Positions 22,772 through 29,849 of a stretch of 42,703 nt of DNA are shown here, piece after piece; positions within the stretch are counted from its first letter, which is position 1; the number at the start of each line of letters is the position of its first letter. A model generated the notes under the pieces. The model saw nothing but the letters and a program-made list of their open reading frames with translations, ran no database searches and was not told the origin of the DNA. Position numbers and translations under genes: made by a program. Source of the DNA: an uncultured Acidobacteriota bacterium (GTDB lineage Bacteria; Acidobacteriota; Blastocatellia; RBC074); contig CADECP010000025.1 in the NCBI GenBank assembly GCA_902825875.1, positions 1 to 42,703 on the forward strand. Direction: 5' to 3'.

Positions 22772-23031
22772 GCCGTCACCCCTTCCCCAGATAGCCAGGC
22801 GTGGATACTCTCTCCGCGAATCAAAACTTTCCTGCCCGTGTAGTTCGGTTTTAGAACCCCGTTTTTCAAGGCGCGAAAAATCGTTGATGGTGAACAAATC
22901 CAGAAGGGTGAATCGGCTCTGGTTAGCTCAGTGATTGTGTAATAGGCGTCTGCCTCAATTGGCTTTTTTTCGCGGGCAATTTGCGGCTTTCGTCGCCGCG
23001 TGAGTTTTTTTGATTTTTCGATTACGATCAA
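22768..23031 (-). CDS. excisionase-like HTH protein (start uncertain)
   Basis: About 87 aa from a TTG at 23031, chosen because AAAGGA lies 8 nt upstream; an ATG at 23139 would add 36 residues of unconserved appearance. The C-terminal 60 residues form a DNA-binding winged helix of the excisionase/AlpA type (YYTITELTRADSPFWICSPS, TIFRALKNGVLKPNYTGRKV, LIRGESIHAWL). A basic N-terminus (KSKKLTRRRKPQIAREKKP) precedes it. It is first in the tightly overlapping replication unit and may act as directionality factor or as an activator of that unit. Confidence 0.75.
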   Translation of the reverse strand: MIVIEKSKKLTRRRKPQIAREKKPIEADAYYTITELTRADSPFWICSPSTIFRALKNGVLKPNYTGRKVLIRGESIHAWLSGEGVTA

Positions 23032-23175
23032 AGTTGAAATCCTTTCTTCGCCGTAAGGCGAGGTTACTGGTTTTTCATATAGGCCAGCCGATACAGTTCC
23101 ACGCCGTGCGGCTGGCCTTGCCTGCTTTCTAAGACTCACTCAAACTACCAAAAAATCCGCCACGTGAACGGACGA

Positions 23176-24027
23176 TTAAGGTCGGACTTCTTGTCCGTTT
23201 TTGTTTTCTATTTCTTTCAAAACATATTTCACGTACTCGCGCCACTTCATTTTTTTGCCATATCGTTCATCAAAAGAGCATCTCTCAAACTGCTTACGTA
23301 AACCTTCGCCGCTTTCGTTGGAGTGGTGCTTCAAGTTAGGCGCGACTTGTTCATACGTAAGATGGCCATTCCTAGAATTCTTCGCCAGTCTAAGAATCGT
23401 GCTCTCTAAGTCATCAAAGAAGGCATCTTGATCGAAGCTCCCTGTCCCTTTCGGGCGATGATTGGGGTTCTCAATCAATCGCTGAGTAACTCCTCGCTTT
23501 GTTTTTCTGACCACACGAACAGCACCTTTGTCGAAGACAGTTTCAAGGTTCATTCCTATTTTTTTGAGAAGTGAGTTTTGAATATCGTGCCGTAAATCAT
23601 TTTCTGCTTCACGAGTCATTTCCTCGTACTTTTGGGGTAGCTTCCAAAATAATTCTTGGGACATTTCTTCGATAATCTCGCTCACTCTTTTCTTGCGAGC
23701 AGGGTCTTTTTGATGTGAGCGGCCTGCATATTGCTCAAGGCATTTTCTAATATCGTTGACCGCGGGCGGCGGAAAATACTCAAGCTTTATTATGCCCCCG
23801 AATAGGTCAAACCGTTTTTTACCTAGAATTGCTCTTCTGTCTTCTGGTCTAACTCTGTGGTGCGTCACAATGCGACCGTCGCTCTGTTCTTCTCGCAGGT
23901 ACACAGTTGACTCTTCTATGACCCGATGACGATAGCTGACCAGCAAACTCGTCAGATCGTCTCGATCCTCATTTGAAAGTAACAAGGCTTCATCGAATAG
24001 CCGTTTTACCGAATCGCTTTCTTCCAT
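23176..24027 (-). CDS. unknown protein between integrase and replication genes
   Basis: A protein of 283 aa from ATG 24027, behind GAGAGG; an ATG at 24138 overlapping the integrase stop would add 37 residues. The sequence is charged and mostly helical (SEIIEEMSQELFWKLPQKYE, REAENDLRHDIQNSLLKKIG). The C-terminal 80 residues could hold an HTH (NGHLTYEQVAPNLKHHSNES, GEGLRKQFERCSF). No signal peptide, membrane segment or enzyme motif is recognised. The position right behind the integrase is often used for regulators or cargo in such elements, and codon usage and lower GC look slightly unlike the neighbours. Confidence 0.7.
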   Translation of the reverse strand: MEESDSVKRLFDEALLLSNEDRDDLTSLLVSYRHRVIEESTVYLREEQSDGRIVTHHRVRPEDRRAILGKKRFDLFGGIIKLEYFPPPAVNDIRKCLEQYAGRSHQKDPARKKRVSEIIEEMSQELFWKLPQKYEEMTREAENDLRHDIQNSLLKKIGMNLETVFDKGAVRVVRKTKRGVTQRLIENPNHRPKGTGSFDQDAFFDDLESTILRLAKNSRNGHLTYEQVAPNLKHHSNESGEGLRKQFERCSFDERYGKKMKWREYVKYVLKEIENKNGQEVRP

Positions 24028-24137
24028 ATTCAGCCTCTCTGTTGGCTTCTCTGGTGAGTTTCCGGCTTGCCCGCTGCGCCAGAGAAATCGCAGCATCACG
24101 CGGGTAATTACTCCGCGCTTAGGGCAAGCCGAAGTCA

Positions 24138-25274
24138 TCAATTTACAAACTCATTCGCTGTCACCTCTTCAAGCTGGCGTGTGAGATTGTCCAGGGCGTC
24201 AGCGCCGCGCCGGGCAGTCTCTCCGGTTGCGTTGACGTAACGCGCGAAGGTTTGAAATACCGAATGCCCGGACAGCTTCATAATTTCTGTGTGAGGCATA
24301 CCGGCTTGAACCATTCGCGTAATCGCCGAGTGTCGGCAATCGTGAAACCTGAAATCTTCGATTCCGGCTTTTTTGCAAGCGGTGTCGAAGGCTTTTACAA
24401 AACCTGCCTTGATGCCAAAGACCAGACCGCCGGGATCGGACGGCGCGAGTTCATAGAGTCGTTCAAGCTCAGCGCGAAGCCTGGCTGTCAATCCAACTGT
24501 CCGCGTCGTGGTTTTCTTGCCTTTGTAAGATGTGACGGCAAGTAAACCATTCGGCAAATCCACGTCTTGCCAGCGGAGCCGTAAAAGCTCACCACGCCGC
24601 GCGCCGGTATCAAGCGCAGCAATCAACAAAGGCCGAAGATGCCGCCGCTCGCGTTCTTCGCAGACGGCCAACAGGCGGACTTCTTCTTCACGCGACAAAA
24701 CGCGCTCGCGTTTGGCTTCAACGGCTGTGCTGATGATGTACTTGCCCTGCTCGAAAGGTGATCGAATCAGCCAGCCGTTTTGTTTGGCAAAGCCGAATAC
24801 AGATCGAAGCAAAGACAATTCGCGGTTGATGGTAGCGATGGCCATTTCAGTTCCTCGATAGGTTGGCTGATGAAGCCGTTGTCTTTTGTAGCCTTCCAGG
24901 TCGGTGAAGCTGATCGTCTTGATAAACCGTTTGCCGAAATAGTCGGAGAGAAGCTTGAGCCGTCGTTGCTGATCTTTCCACGACCGCAGCCCGGCGACCT
25001 TTTCGTCGCCGCGATAAACCGGTTCGGTCAATCTCTCTTCGGAGTAAGCATCGGCCAGTTTTTGAAATGTCAGCCGGTCAGCATCAATGGATTTTGCTCC
25101 GCCGTCTTCTAATTCGCGCTTGAGTTGATTGAGCAACCTATTGGCTTCGGTCTTAGTTTCAGTGTGTCGGCGGACATCTTTGCGATTGCCGTTGCCGTCG
25201 TGGTAAGTTAAACGAGCGGTGAAGCCGCCGCGTTTTTTGTCAGGGATGACGCTTCCGGTTCTTGGTCTGGCCAT
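24138..25274 (-). CDS. int: tyrosine recombinase (element integrase)
   Basis: A protein of 378 aa. The N-terminal 50 residues (MARPRTGSVIPDKKRGGFTA, RLTYHDGNGNRKDVRRHTETK) form an AP2-like arm-binding domain, followed by a core-binding SAM-like domain (about 65-180). The catalytic domain has R226 in TGARRGE, K253 or K254 in SYKGKKTT, H311-x-x-R314 in HDCRHS, H337 in SGH and the nucleophile Y346 in FARYVNAT. It integrates and excises the element by recombination between the tRNA-Phe site and the element site. The start is 20 nt from a pair of arm-type repeats, and the gene points inward from attR. Complete. Confidence 0.96.
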   Translation of the reverse strand: MARPRTGSVIPDKKRGGFTARLTYHDGNGNRKDVRRHTETKTEANRLLNQLKRELEDGGAKSIDADRLTFQKLADAYSEERLTEPVYRGDEKVAGLRSWKDQQRRLKLLSDYFGKRFIKTISFTDLEGYKRQRLHQPTYRGTEMAIATINRELSLLRSVFGFAKQNGWLIRSPFEQGKYIISTAVEAKRERVLSREEEVRLLAVCEERERRHLRPLLIAALDTGARRGELLRLRWQDVDLPNGLLAVTSYKGKKTTTRTVGLTARLRAELERLYELAPSDPGGLVFGIKAGFVKAFDTACKKAGIEDFRFHDCRHSAITRMVQAGMPHTEIMKLSGHSVFQTFARYVNATGETARRGADALDNLTRQLEEVTANEFVN

Positions 25275-25293
25275 AGTTCATTTCTCCTTAAGT

Positions 25294-25313
25294 GCCACAA
25301 ACTGCGCCACAAA
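25294..25313 (+). promoter_or_regulatory. putative integrase arm-type sites, right end
   Basis: Two direct copies of GCCACAAA start 12 nt apart (25294 and 25306), matching the left-end pair in sequence, spacing and orientation. They lie between the integrase start and attR, so integrase bound here could also repress its own gene; a TATACT hexamer (minus strand, about 25340-25345) is a possible -10 element upstream. Confidence 0.65.
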
Positions 25314-25426
25314 CGCAAGGTAGCAGTGGCATTCGCAGGATAGTATAAGACAGTTGTAAGTGCTTGATGTATATGTTTTTAGTGGAATGCTGAAAGTGGC
25401 TGAGACTTCCAGAAAGTGTTAGTAAT

Positions 25427-25472
25427 CGGACTGAAAATCCGCGTGTCGGGGGTTCAATTCCCTCCCTGGCCA
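25427..25472 (+). repeat. attR-type direct repeat (tRNA-Phe 3' fragment)
   Basis: Second copy of the 46-bp tRNA-Phe 3' segment, starting within the anticodon stem; no 5' half of a tRNA is present, so it is not a functional gene. It marks the right end of the element. Confidence 0.94.
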
Positions 25473-25488
25473 TCAACTAAATTTACTG

Positions 25489-25520
25489 ACGAATGGGCAA
25501 TCGCAAGGTTGCCCATTCGT
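25489..25520. terminator. hairpin downstream of attR
   Basis: ACGAATGGGCAA pairs perfectly with TTGCCCATTCGT (12 bp, 8-nt loop). It was probably the transcript end of tRNA-Phe before integration, and also lies just past the rhodanese-like gene's stop on the minus strand. No T-run is seen. Confidence 0.55.
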
Positions 25521-25545
25521 CGTTCATAGCCCTGCAATTTCTGAT

Positions 25546-26112
25546 TCATTGAGCCGCTGGCGACAATGATGACCACAAGTTTCGATTCAGATATGTTCCC
25601 CACTTTTGGTCGAACGGGTGGACGGTTTTGACCTTCTGGTTGCCTTGATACACAGGTCTGCCTTCGTTGGCCCATTCAAAGATGGAACCTTCCAAATTGA
25701 AGACGTTGGTGAATCCGGCTTGCTGCAACTGTCGAGCAAGCGCGGATGACCGATACCCCACCGAACAATAAATGACGATTTGGCGATCTTTTGGCGAGTC
25801 CTCTAATTGATCGAGCGCCTGCCGTTCGTTTTCCGCCGGTTGAGCATTTAGCAAATGACTGACGGCGTATTCTTTCGGCGCACGAGCGTCAAACAACAAT
25901 GGCGATTGTGTTTGAGCCAGCCATTCGCTGAGTTGAGTTGGGGAAATCTGGCGGACTTCGGGAAACTTTTCCCGGATCATTCGTTTCATTCCCGGCCAGT
26001 CTGCGGTTGGTTCTTGTCGGCAAGCAGTGAAAACAATTCCGCTGACAATCACCAACATGATTACAGGCAGTTCGCGGCTGATGGCAGGCAGTATCAAATC
26101 GAAGTTTTTCAT
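25546..26112 (-). CDS. membrane-anchored rhodanese-like protein
   Basis: About 188 aa from ATG 26112. The N-terminal hydrophobic segment (ELPVIMLVIVSGIVFTAC) could be a lipoprotein signal or a membrane anchor; the open frame extends further upstream without a clear start signal. The rhodanese domain covers residues about 55-165, with DARAPKEYAVSHLLNA, the active-site loop CSVGYRSS (Cys116) and GFTNVFNLEGSIFEWANEG. Such proteins move sulfane sulfur to acceptors; the substrate is unknown. It is monocistronic on the chromosomal side of attR. Confidence 0.88.
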   Translation of the reverse strand: MKNFDLILPAISRELPVIMLVIVSGIVFTACRQEPTADWPGMKRMIREKFPEVRQISPTQLSEWLAQTQSPLLFDARAPKEYAVSHLLNAQPAENERQALDQLEDSPKDRQIVIYCSVGYRSSALARQLQQAGFTNVFNLEGSIFEWANEGRPVYQGNQKVKTVHPFDQKWGTYLNRNLWSSLSPAAQ

Positions 26113-26305
26113 AACGAGTGGTTGATCCTTTTCGTCGGGAAGATTGCCGAATTGAAATCTCATGGCGTGCCACTGCGATGCAAGCTCATTGATCGCCCGC
26201 CAAAAAATTTTCTGCGGTTTTGTCCAGCCGGATATGCTGCGTTCGTCATACCATTGCAAGGCAATCAAGCCGCGCGAACATTTCACTTTCAAGGAGAACT
26301 AACCA

Positions 26306-26653
26306 ATGCCCAATTACATGCTGTTATTACACGAAAACCCGGAATCGTTTCAGGACATGAGCGCCGACGACATGCAGGCCATCGTCCAAAAGTATTCATC
26401 CTGGAAACAGAAGATGGAACAGGCTGGCAAGTTGACCGCCGGTAAAAAACTCGCCGATGGCGAAGGCCGCGTGCTGCGGCGAAATGGCGCTCAACTGAGC
26501 ATTTCGGACGGCCCTTACACCGAAAGCAAAGAAGTCGTCGGCGGATTGTTTGAAATCATCGCCGACAATTACGACCAGGCAGTGGAAATTGCCGGCCAGT
26601 GTCCGCACCTGGAATACGGCACGGTCGAAGTCCGCGAAATCGAAATCCCATAA
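26306..26653 (+). CDS. YCII-related (DGPF) domain protein
   Basis: A protein of 115 aa with AAGGAGA before the ATG. MPNYMLLLHENPESF, the SSWKQKMEQAGKL helix and the SDGPYTESKEVVGGLFEI core are typical of YCII/DGPF proteins. These small alpha-beta proteins are encoded next to ECF42-type sigma factors, as here (27188). The exact biochemical role of the family is unsettled. It is first of three co-directional genes with gaps of 10-20 nt, so likely part of the sigma factor operon. Confidence 0.93.
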   Translation: MPNYMLLLHENPESFQDMSADDMQAIVQKYSSWKQKMEQAGKLTAGKKLADGEGRVLRRNGAQLSISDGPYTESKEVVGGLFEIIADNYDQAVEIAGQCPHLEYGTVEVREIEIP

Positions 26654-26663
26654 GGAGTCAGTT

Positions 26664-27167
26664 ATGTTGAAAGCAGTTTTTGTTTTCTTGCTGGTGGTGC
26701 TGAATGTTTCAGCGCCCCAGCAATCGCAACCTGCGAAACCAGCCGGTTCACCGTTGGCTCGCTGGGAAGGGAACTGGACTGGCGAAGGCAAGTTTTTTAG
26801 CCAGTCGGCGGTTCAACGATTGCAATGGGAACGTGTGCTGAGTGGAAAGTTCACTCGTCTGACCGTGCGCGTCGAAACCGCCAGCGGCCAGCCGATGTTT
26901 GAAGGCCACGCTTATTATCGCCAGACCGAAGGCGCGCAGTTCGACGCGCGTTGGTTCGATTCGCAAAGCCATATCTATCCGATCAAGGCGCAACTCGAAG
27001 CCGACACGCTGACGGCGTTTTGGGGCGAACCGGCAACCGAAGAAGGCAAGTCTGTGTACAAATTGTTTGACGCCGGAAAGCAGTTGGAAGTGATAGACGC
27101 TGTCCGCAACAAAGACGGTTCGTGGAGAGAGTTCGGGCGTTTCGTGTTGAAGCGTTCAACGATGTGA
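26664..27167 (+). CDS. small exported protein, probably beta-barrel (DUF1579/THAP4-like)
   Basis: A protein of 167 aa from ATG 26664 (TAAGGAGTC upstream); the open frame begins earlier without a start signal. A signal peptide (MLKAVFVFLLVVLNVSA) is followed by a beta-rich domain with WEGNWTGEGKFF, VLSGKFTRLTVRVET and FEGHAYYRQTE. The layout resembles heme-binding or lipocalin-like barrels of the DUF1579/THAP4 group, though key residues cannot be assigned. It lies 10 nt behind the YCII gene and ahead of the ECF42-type sigma gene, so it is probably regulated with them. Confidence 0.75.
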   Translation: MLKAVFVFLLVVLNVSAPQQSQPAKPAGSPLARWEGNWTGEGKFFSQSAVQRLQWERVLSGKFTRLTVRVETASGQPMFEGHAYYRQTEGAQFDARWFDSQSHIYPIKAQLEADTLTAFWGEPATEEGKSVYKLFDAGKQLEVIDAVRNKDGSWREFGRFVLKRSTM

Positions 27168-27187
27168 ACGTTGCTGCCAGACGATTT

Positions 27188-28507
27188 ATGACTCCATTCG
27201 ATGATGCCAAACCGGTTGCCGGTATTTTGCCGGGCGGGTTGCCAGATGGGTTGCCAGACGGTCTGGTAGACCATTTGTTTCGCCATCATTCGGCGAAAAT
27301 CGTGGCGTCGCTGACGCGCGTGTTCGGAGCGCACAACCTGCAACTGGCTGAAGACGTGGTGCAGGATGCGTTGATCCGCGCGTTGCAAACATGGCCGTTT
27401 CAGGGAGTGCCGGAAAATCCCGCCGCGTGGTTGACGCAAGTCGCCAAAAATCGCGCGATGGATTTGATTCGCCGCGAAACCGTCTGGTCGCAGAAACAAA
27501 CCGAACTGGAGCGCGTTTTGCCGCAGAGCACAGCGGAACTTCCTGTTGTCGAAAGCGGCGAAACCGACGACCAACTGGCGATAATGTTGATGTGTTGCCA
27601 TCCGGCGATTCCGCGCGAAGCCCAACTGGCCTTGACGCTGAAAGTCGCCTGCGGATTCAGCGTGACGGAAATCGCGCGTGCTTTGCTGGCGCAGGAAGAA
27701 GCAATCGCCAAACGAATCGTTCGCGCAAAAAAGCAAATTCGAGATCGAGCCATCACGCTGGAATTGCCTTCCGCAGATCAGTTGTCGGAACGATTGGAGG
27801 CCGTGCTGCACGTTGTTTACCTGCTGTTCAACGAAGGGTACAGCGCAACGCAGGGCGAAAATCTGCTGCGCGCAGATTTGTGTGTCGAAGCCATTCGGCT
27901 GGGAGAATTATTGGCCGCGCATCCGCGAACGAATGTTCCTCAGGTGCATGCGCTGCTGGCGTTGATGATGCTGCAAGCCGCTCGTTTGCCTGCTCGCACC
28001 AAAGACGGCGGCGCGCTGGCGTTGCTGGCCGAACAGGATCGTTCGCTCTGGAATCGCCGGTTGATCGCGGCTGGTTTGCGACATCTGGGGCAGGCGGCGG
28101 CTGGCGACACTTTGACGCGCTACCATCTACAAGCCGAAATTGCGGCTTTGCACGTTGCGGCAAACAGCGATGCCGAAACCGACTGGCAGGCGATTGCCGC
28201 TTTGTACCTGCAGCTTTATCAACTCGATCCTTCGCCGATTGTGTTGCTCAACCGTGCGGTTGCTGTCGCTCGCTGGCAAGGTGCAGAAGCGGGCATTCGC
28301 TTGCTGGCTGAAATCGAAAATCATCCTTCCTTGCGAACGTACCATTTGCTGTTTGCCGTGCTGGCCGATTTGTGGCGTCAGGCGGGCGACAGCCAAAAAG
28401 CCGCGCAGTATTACCGAATGGCGCTCGCGTGCAATTGCACAGAACCGGAGCGACAATTTTTGCAGCAACAACTCAGCCGGTTAGAGCCAGCCGACGATCA
28501 GGTATGA
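27188..28507 (+). CDS. RNA polymerase sigma factor, ECF42-type with C-terminal TPR-like region
   Basis: A protein of 439 aa from ATG 27188; a GTG at 27122 would overlap the preceding gene. Sigma region 2 is visible at about 35-105 (LVDHLFRHHSAKIVASLTRV, AEDVVQDALIRALQTWP, PAAWLTQVAKNRAMDLIRRE), and region 4 at about 145-195 (LALTLKVACGFSVTEIARAL). The remaining 230 residues are helical repeats (DUF6596/TPR-like), including FNEGYSA, LLNRAVAVARW and QKAAQYYRMALAC. This extended C-terminus and the YCII neighbour are hallmarks of the ECF42 group. It lacks an obvious anti-sigma partner, so its activity may be set by the C-terminal domain. Confidence 0.93.
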   Translation: MTPFDDAKPVAGILPGGLPDGLPDGLVDHLFRHHSAKIVASLTRVFGAHNLQLAEDVVQDALIRALQTWPFQGVPENPAAWLTQVAKNRAMDLIRRETVWSQKQTELERVLPQSTAELPVVESGETDDQLAIMLMCCHPAIPREAQLALTLKVACGFSVTEIARALLAQEEAIAKRIVRAKKQIRDRAITLELPSADQLSERLEAVLHVVYLLFNEGYSATQGENLLRADLCVEAIRLGELLAAHPRTNVPQVHALLALMMLQAARLPARTKDGGALALLAEQDRSLWNRRLIAAGLRHLGQAAAGDTLTRYHLQAEIAALHVAANSDAETDWQAIAALYLQLYQLDPSPIVLLNRAVAVARWQGAEAGIRLLAEIENHPSLRTYHLLFAVLADLWRQAGDSQKAAQYYRMALACNCTEPERQFLQQQLSRLEPADDQV

Positions 28508-28933
28508 AGACACCGTGAACCAAATCACCAGACTCCCTCGCTCTAAAAAAATTCCTTCAATACTTGGAATTATTTGATATAAGAAATCGCCGCCTTAACA
28601 CGGGGTTTCCTTTACGGTTTTTTGTAATGGATTGGTGTGTCTTTTCACCGAACTCCTGTCAGCCGATAAAGAAACGTGTTGTGGCGATTTGGATGAAGGC
28701 GTCGAAACCTTCTACGGTTGAAAAAAATACCCGTAGCTTCCTCCCCGCTTGACCCGCGTTTCGTCCTGCCCCCGTTAATTTCCAAAACATTACTACCTGA
28801 TTTTTGAATGGCGAAGTTTTTCGCCATTGCGTGCGAAATTGTGCGCGCGTGAATCCGTTCGGCTCCTCGCCTGTTTGACGCCGAAACGGATTGCTGGTGG
28901 AGTTGTGTTTCAGACCTTCACTCTGATTACGCG
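28508..28933. other. intergenic leader upstream of the polysaccharide cluster
   Basis: These 426 bases hold no supported gene; short open frames lack start signals or family resemblance. A perfect 9-bp hairpin (AATGGCGAA paired with TTCGCCATT, 28807-28828) and an imperfect CTACGG/CCGTAG pair near 28713-28738 are visible. The promoter of the polysaccharide operon is expected here but no convincing hexamers were identified. Confidence 0.55.
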
Positions 28934-29812
28934 ATGGTGCCGAATATGCAAAACAATGAATTGGTGGCAGACCGCCCCGATCAAGACTCCGACATTCCTT
29001 TCCTGTTGATTGAACCTGCCAAAGGCTGGGTTTCGTTGAAACTCGGCGAGTTGTGGGTTTATCGTGAACTTCTTTATTTCCTGACCTGGCGCGACATTAA
29101 GGTGCGCTACAAACAAACTGCGCTGGGCGCGGCCTGGGCGATCATCCAGCCGTTTTTTACGATGGTCGTTTTCAGCGTGTTTTTCGGACGCCTGGCCGGA
29201 ATTTCTTCCGGCGAAATTCCTTATCCGATTTTTTCCTTTGCGGCGCTGGTTCCTTGGACGTTTTTTGCCAACGGCCTGAGCCAATCGTCCAGCAGTCTGG
29301 TCGGCAATTCCAACCTCATCACCAAAATTTACTTTCCGCGTTTGGTCATTCCCATTTCGACTGTGCTGGCCGGAGTGATTGATTTCGCGCTGTCGTTCGG
29401 AGTGTTGCTGTTGATGATGTTGTATTACGGAATCGTGCCAACGGTGAACGTCATCTGGTTGCCGGTCTTTTTGTTGCTGGCGCTGGTGACGGCGCTTGGC
29501 GTGGGGTTATGGCTGTCGGCGTTGAATGTTCAATACCGCGACGTGCGATATGTGGTTCCGTTCGTCACGCAATTCTGGATGCTGGCGACGCCGATTGCTT
29601 ATCCAAGCACGTTGCTCAGCGAACCATGGCGAACCTTGTACGGCATCAATCCGATGGTCGGCGTGATCGAAGGTTTTCGCTGGGCGTTGCTGAATTCCGA
29701 AACCAAACCCGGCCCGATGATGCTGGTTTCGACGGCGGCTTCGCTGTTGTTGCTGGTCGGCGGAGCGTTTTACTTCAAGCGAATGGAAAAGAAATTCGCG
29801 GACATAGTTTGA
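28934..29812 (+). CDS. polysaccharide ABC exporter, permease subunit (Wzm type)
   Basis: A protein of 292 aa of the ABC-2 membrane family. The cytoplasmic N-terminus leads into WVYRELLYFLTWRDIKVRYK, the family's first amphipathic element. It is followed by six membrane helices (for instance AAWAIIQPFFTMVVFSVFFG and FALSFGVLLLMMLYYGIV), with conserved YPIFSFAALVPW and NLITKIYFPR segments. It forms the channel through which lipid-linked O-antigen or other polysaccharide crosses the inner membrane. The ATPase is the next gene. The second ATG (28946) is an alternative start, as no clear ribosome binding site is seen. Confidence 0.93.
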   Translation: MVPNMQNNELVADRPDQDSDIPFLLIEPAKGWVSLKLGELWVYRELLYFLTWRDIKVRYKQTALGAAWAIIQPFFTMVVFSVFFGRLAGISSGEIPYPIFSFAALVPWTFFANGLSQSSSSLVGNSNLITKIYFPRLVIPISTVLAGVIDFALSFGVLLLMMLYYGIVPTVNVIWLPVFLLLALVTALGVGLWLSALNVQYRDVRYVVPFVTQFWMLATPIAYPSTLLSEPWRTLYGINPMVGVIEGFRWALLNSETKPGPMMLVSTAASLLLLVGGAFYFKRMEKKFADIV

Positions 29813-29818
29813 GTCGGT

Positions 29819-29840
29819 ACCGCGACCGGTAGGAAGCGGA
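29819..29840 (+). repeat. interspersed repeat fragment
   Basis: ACCGCGACCGGTAGGAAGCG lies between the permease stop and the ATPase start, and shares its CGGTAGGAAGCGG core with the fragment near 7419-7431. It may also supply the AGGAAG ribosome binding signal for the ATPase gene. Confidence 0.45.
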
Positions 29841-29849
29841 ATTTTTTTG

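Noticed and set aside
25427..25472. Second tRNA-Phe gene
   Set aside because: Only the 3' part is present; acceptor 5' strand and D arm are missing, so it is an attachment repeat.
26975..27811. Minus-strand open frame of 278 codons
   Set aside because: Antisense to the ECF sigma factor and the small exported protein; no domain.
28564..28752. Short plus-strand frame in the leader of the polysaccharide cluster
   Set aside because: No start signal or recognisable motif; sequence is AT-rich non-coding in appearance.
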